Part shown: one piece after another, positions 61,976 through 64,000 of the stretch
Layout: each line of letters opens with the position of its first letter
How positions within the stretch are numbered: the stretch's first letter is position 1
NCBI GenBank assembly: GCA_016125215.1
Contig: WGMF01000025.1
Span: forward strand, 1 to 64,000
Origin: Phycisphaera sp.
GTDB taxonomy: Bacteria; Planctomycetota; Phycisphaerae; Phycisphaerales; Phycisphaeraceae
Length of the DNA: 64,000 nucleotides
Direction of reading: 5' to 3'
Made by a program: the position numbers and the translations under genes
The notes under the pieces: generated by a model
Told to the model about the DNA's origin: nothing
Databases searched by the model: none
What the model saw: the letters and a program-made list of their open reading frames with translations, nothing else

Positions 61976-63037
61976 CTAATCAATCTCCACAGCCACTCCC
62001 TTGCTTGCCGACTCATACGCCGCGTCGAAGATTTTCTGGATGACCATGGCCTGATCGATCGAGGTACGTGTCGGCCTGCCCTCACGGATCGCGGCTGCAA
62101 AATCCCGGACGGGCATCAGGAATTGAACATCCTCAGCGTGTTTTTCAAGGACGACCCGGCTGGTCAACCCGTTTTGCGCATCAGCGGTGTCAAGCGTTAC
62201 AGCCGGGGTCTGGCCGCGCGGGAGCATGTTCAGGCGCAGGCTCCCCTTGTCGCCGGTGACCTGCCACGATAACTCACTGGCCATCGCCACCGACTCGCCG
62301 CGTTCGTGCAGGATCACCTCGCCCCCCTCGCATCGGACCATGAGCACCGCATGGTTCTCGGCGTCGGAATCGGGTGCGATGCGACCGGCGCGCAGACTTT
62401 GTTCGATGGGCCAGGTCTGCGCGAGGACGGTCCTGGGCCTGAGCGTCCATGCGGTGACGTGCATGATGTAATCCAGGTCGTACACGCCCCAGTTCACGAG
62501 GTACCCGCCGCCGTTGAGCCGATGACTGACGCGCCACGGCGGCGGGGTCCAGTTTTCTTTGATGGCCGTGGCAGCCGTGATGCCCTTCATCCGTGCCACG
62601 CGGACCTTGCCCAACGCGCCTGACTCGAAGACTTCTCTTGCCTTGTCCGCCCCTTCGAGGTACGAGAGCCTGCTTGAGCAGCAACCCACGACCTTGCCTC
62701 CGCCGGCGACGCGGATGCTTTCGAGGTCGTGCCGGTTCATCGCGGGGGGCTTTTCGAGCAGCACGTGTTTACCCGCTTTAAGCGCCTCAAGCGCGATGGA
62801 TTTTCGCTCACTCGTGACCAGCGCAAGGACCACCGCGTCCACGTCGGGGTTGTTGATGAGTTCTCTTGCGCTGCTGTAGGCATTGGGGACGCTGTGCTCC
62901 CTGGCAGAGTTGATCGCCCTGTCGTGCATGATGTCCGCGACGGCCAGAAGTTCGATCCCCGGGTCGTCGCTGGCCGACTGGATGTGTGTCCTGCCGATCA
63001 CCCCGCAGCCGATGATCCCGATTTTCACACGGTTCAT
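61976..63037 (-). CDS. Gfo/Idh/MocA family oxidoreductase
   Basis: 353 residues from ATG 63037, with GGAG 6 bases upstream. NAD(P)-binding KIGIIGCGVIGRTHIQSA (residues 4-21), ALVTSERKSIALEALKAGKHVLLEKPPAMN with the catalytic-site Lys in EKP, and LNGGGYLVNWGVYDLDYIMH with the conserved Asp of the second motif. Typical sugar dehydrogenase or inositol-like substrate; not identifiable. The last gene read toward MgtC on this strand. Confidence 0.9.
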   Translation of the reverse strand: MNRVKIGIIGCGVIGRTHIQSASDDPGIELLAVADIMHDRAINSAREHSVPNAYSSARELINNPDVDAVVLALVTSERKSIALEALKAGKHVLLEKPPAMNRHDLESIRVAGGGKVVGCCSSRLSYLEGADKAREVFESGALGKVRVARMKGITAATAIKENWTPPPWRVSHRLNGGGYLVNWGVYDLDYIMHVTAWTLRPRTVLAQTWPIEQSLRAGRIAPDSDAENHAVLMVRCEGGEVILHERGESVAMASELSWQVTGDKGSLRLNMLPRGQTPAVTLDTADAQNGLTSRVVLEKHAEDVQFLMPVRDFAAAIREGRPTRTSIDQAMVIQKIFDAAYESASKGVAVEID

Positions 63038-63113
63038 AGCCAACTCCAATCAGACCCCAGTTAACAAAAGGCGCCCCTGACACGATTGATACAATACCCG
63101 ACGCACACCCCTT

Positions 63114-63187
63114 GCGCTCGTAGCTCAGCAGGATAGAGCAGCGGTTTCCTAAATCGCAGGTCGGAGGTTCGAATCCTCCCGGGCGCA
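63114..63187 (+). tRNA. tRNA-Arg (anticodon CCT)
   Basis: 74 bases forming a full cloverleaf: acceptor GCGCTCG / CGGGCGC with discriminator A, D-arm GCTC...GAGC, anticodon stem GCGGT / ATCGC with loop TTCCTAA (anticodon CCT at positions 34-36), T-arm GGAGG-TTCGAAT-CCTCC. CCA is not encoded. Decodes AGG. Confidence 0.96.
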
Positions 63188-63262
63188 TTCACGTCACATC
63201 ACGTCCGTGGCGCGGTCGGCACGGGGTATCACGCGGCCATTGAATGGGATTTGGGTTCCGGA

Positions 63263-64000
63263 TCATCCTGCCACGAGCGGGAACATCTCGCCCTCGAGTT
63301 TGCTTCCTGGGGTGAGGTTGAGCGGGTCGGTGACGACGTGGCCTTTGCCCGAGTAGGTCGTGGTGGTGGGCATGTAGATGACCACGTGGGCCACGCGGGG
63401 GTCCTGGGTGATGTTGGACGTGGCGCTGTGGGCGCAGCGGCCGTGGTGGAACGTGCAGTCGCCGGCTTTGAGGGGCAGGGTCACGCGCGGGGACCACTCA
63501 AGATCGGGGCAGATCGTGAAGAGGCTGCGGCTGTCGCGGAGGTTCTGTCCCTGCAGGTCTCGCCTGCGGTGAGAGCCGGGGATGAACGACATGCAGCCTC
63601 GCTCGGGCGGCACGTCGCACAGGGCGATCCACGCGGAGATCGGGTCGGGCCCGTCGGCGTGGGGCCAGTAGGGCTGGTCCTGGTGGAACTCGGTGGGGCG
63701 GGAGTCCTTGGGGCGTTTGATGAGGATCTGGTCGTGCCAGAGGCGCAGCGGGATGCCCGCAAGCCGGTGGGCCGCTTTGGCAATGGCGTTGTGCAGCGTC
63801 AGGGCTTTCATCGCTTCGTCGTCGCGCCAGACGTTGACGACCTGTTTAAAGATTTCGCTGTCGGTCCGGGCCTTGCTTTTATCTGCAACTTCCAGGGCCG
63901 CTTGTCGGAAGTGGTCGGCTTCTTCCTTGCTCAGGATGTTGCGTACCGCGATAAAGCCGTGGTCACGGTAGCTCTTGACCGCGTCGTCGTGGATGTCGTG
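63263..64000 (-). CDS. Phytanoyl-CoA dioxygenase family protein, partial
   Basis: The frame stays open to the window end, so the N-terminus is missing; at least 245 residues are visible. Fe(II)/2-oxoglutarate oxygenase of the PhyH kind: YRDHGFIAVRNILSKEEADHFRQ (N-terminal helix), EFHQDQPYWPHADGP with the HxD iron ligands, DVPPERGCMSFIPGSHRRRD, and LKAGDCTFHHGRCAHSAT with the distal iron His. The 2-oxoglutarate-binding Arg is expected about 10 residues after that His (PRVAHVV region). Hydroxylates an unidentified small molecule. Confidence 0.88.
   Translation of the reverse strand, partial: HDIHDDAVKSYRDHGFIAVRNILSKEEADHFRQAALEVADKSKARTDSEIFKQVVNVWRDDEAMKALTLHNAIAKAAHRLAGIPLRLWHDQILIKRPKDSRPTEFHQDQPYWPHADGPDPISAWIALCDVPPERGCMSFIPGSHRRRDLQGQNLRDSRSLFTICPDLEWSPRVTLPLKAGDCTFHHGRCAHSATSNITQDPRVAHVVIYMPTTTTYSGKGHVVTDPLNLTPGSKLEGEMFPLVAG

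Noticed and set aside
63114-63187. tRNA gene as an integration site of a mobile element
   Set aside because: No integrase and no repeated 3' tRNA end within the window.

Overview
The window looks like a chromosomal segment of a high-GC planctomycete, most likely of the Phycisphaerae. This is an inference from gene content. Pointers are an orphan LEPR-XLL N-terminus, a PEP-CTERM secreted protein, planctomycete-style prepilins that start FTL(I/V)ELLVV, a LacI-like/AraC (XylR-type) regulator, FkbM and TIGR04325 methyltransferases, and glcDEF-like oxidase genes. There is no rRNA, no CRISPR array, no transposase and one tRNA.

Layout. 1-1218 is gene-poor and holds only a truncated LEPR-XLL start. 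1219-5345 (+) carries RNase Y, a decayed nucleotidyltransferase pair, a secreted FKBP prolyl isomerase and a sugar-phosphate isomerase/epimerase. 5428-6936 (-) is dnaA, with an origin-like region upstream. 7582-11946 holds a GNAT acetyltransferase, a secreted hypothetical, a PfpI/DJ-1 protein, infC with an apparent ATC start codon, and a SpoU/TrmH methyltransferase. 12127-28223 (+) is one long S10-spc-alpha ribosomal superoperon from rpsJ to rplQ, including secY, map, infA, rpmJ and rpoA. rpmD, adk and rpsD are absent from their usual places. Its intercistronic gaps are long for such an operon and are filled with several families of short hairpins and C-rich repeats.

28386-38271 is accessory: an AraC-type regulator, a PEP-CTERM protein, two copies (one wrecked) of a prepilin plus transglutaminase-like module, an HscB-like co-chaperone, a secreted hypothetical, a putative DNA-binding membrane protein behind paired palindromes, and a HAD hydrolase. 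38283-45281 (-) has a GH10-like secreted protein, radA and a glcD-glcE-glcF glycolate-oxidase-like operon. 45391-47714 has a lipoprotein, a 2-Cys peroxiredoxin, rpsT and a membrane protein.

47913-61319 is a surface-polysaccharide cluster, almost all on the minus strand: five glycosyltransferases, a sugar aminotransferase, a nucleotide-sugar epimerase/dehydratase, three methyltransferases, a sulfotransferase, and a Wzm/Wzt-type ABC exporter whose ATPase has a C-terminal glycan-recognition domain. The genes fit synthesis, decoration and export of a sulfated and methylated glycan. The most unusual signal in the window is here: 8 of its 13 non-homologous proteins end in Ala-Ala and 2 more in Ala-Gly, usually after a basic residue, with varied codons. 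61493-64000 closes with MgtC, a Gfo/Idh/MocA oxidoreductase, tRNA-Arg(CCT) and a partial phytanoyl-CoA dioxygenase family gene cut by the window end.
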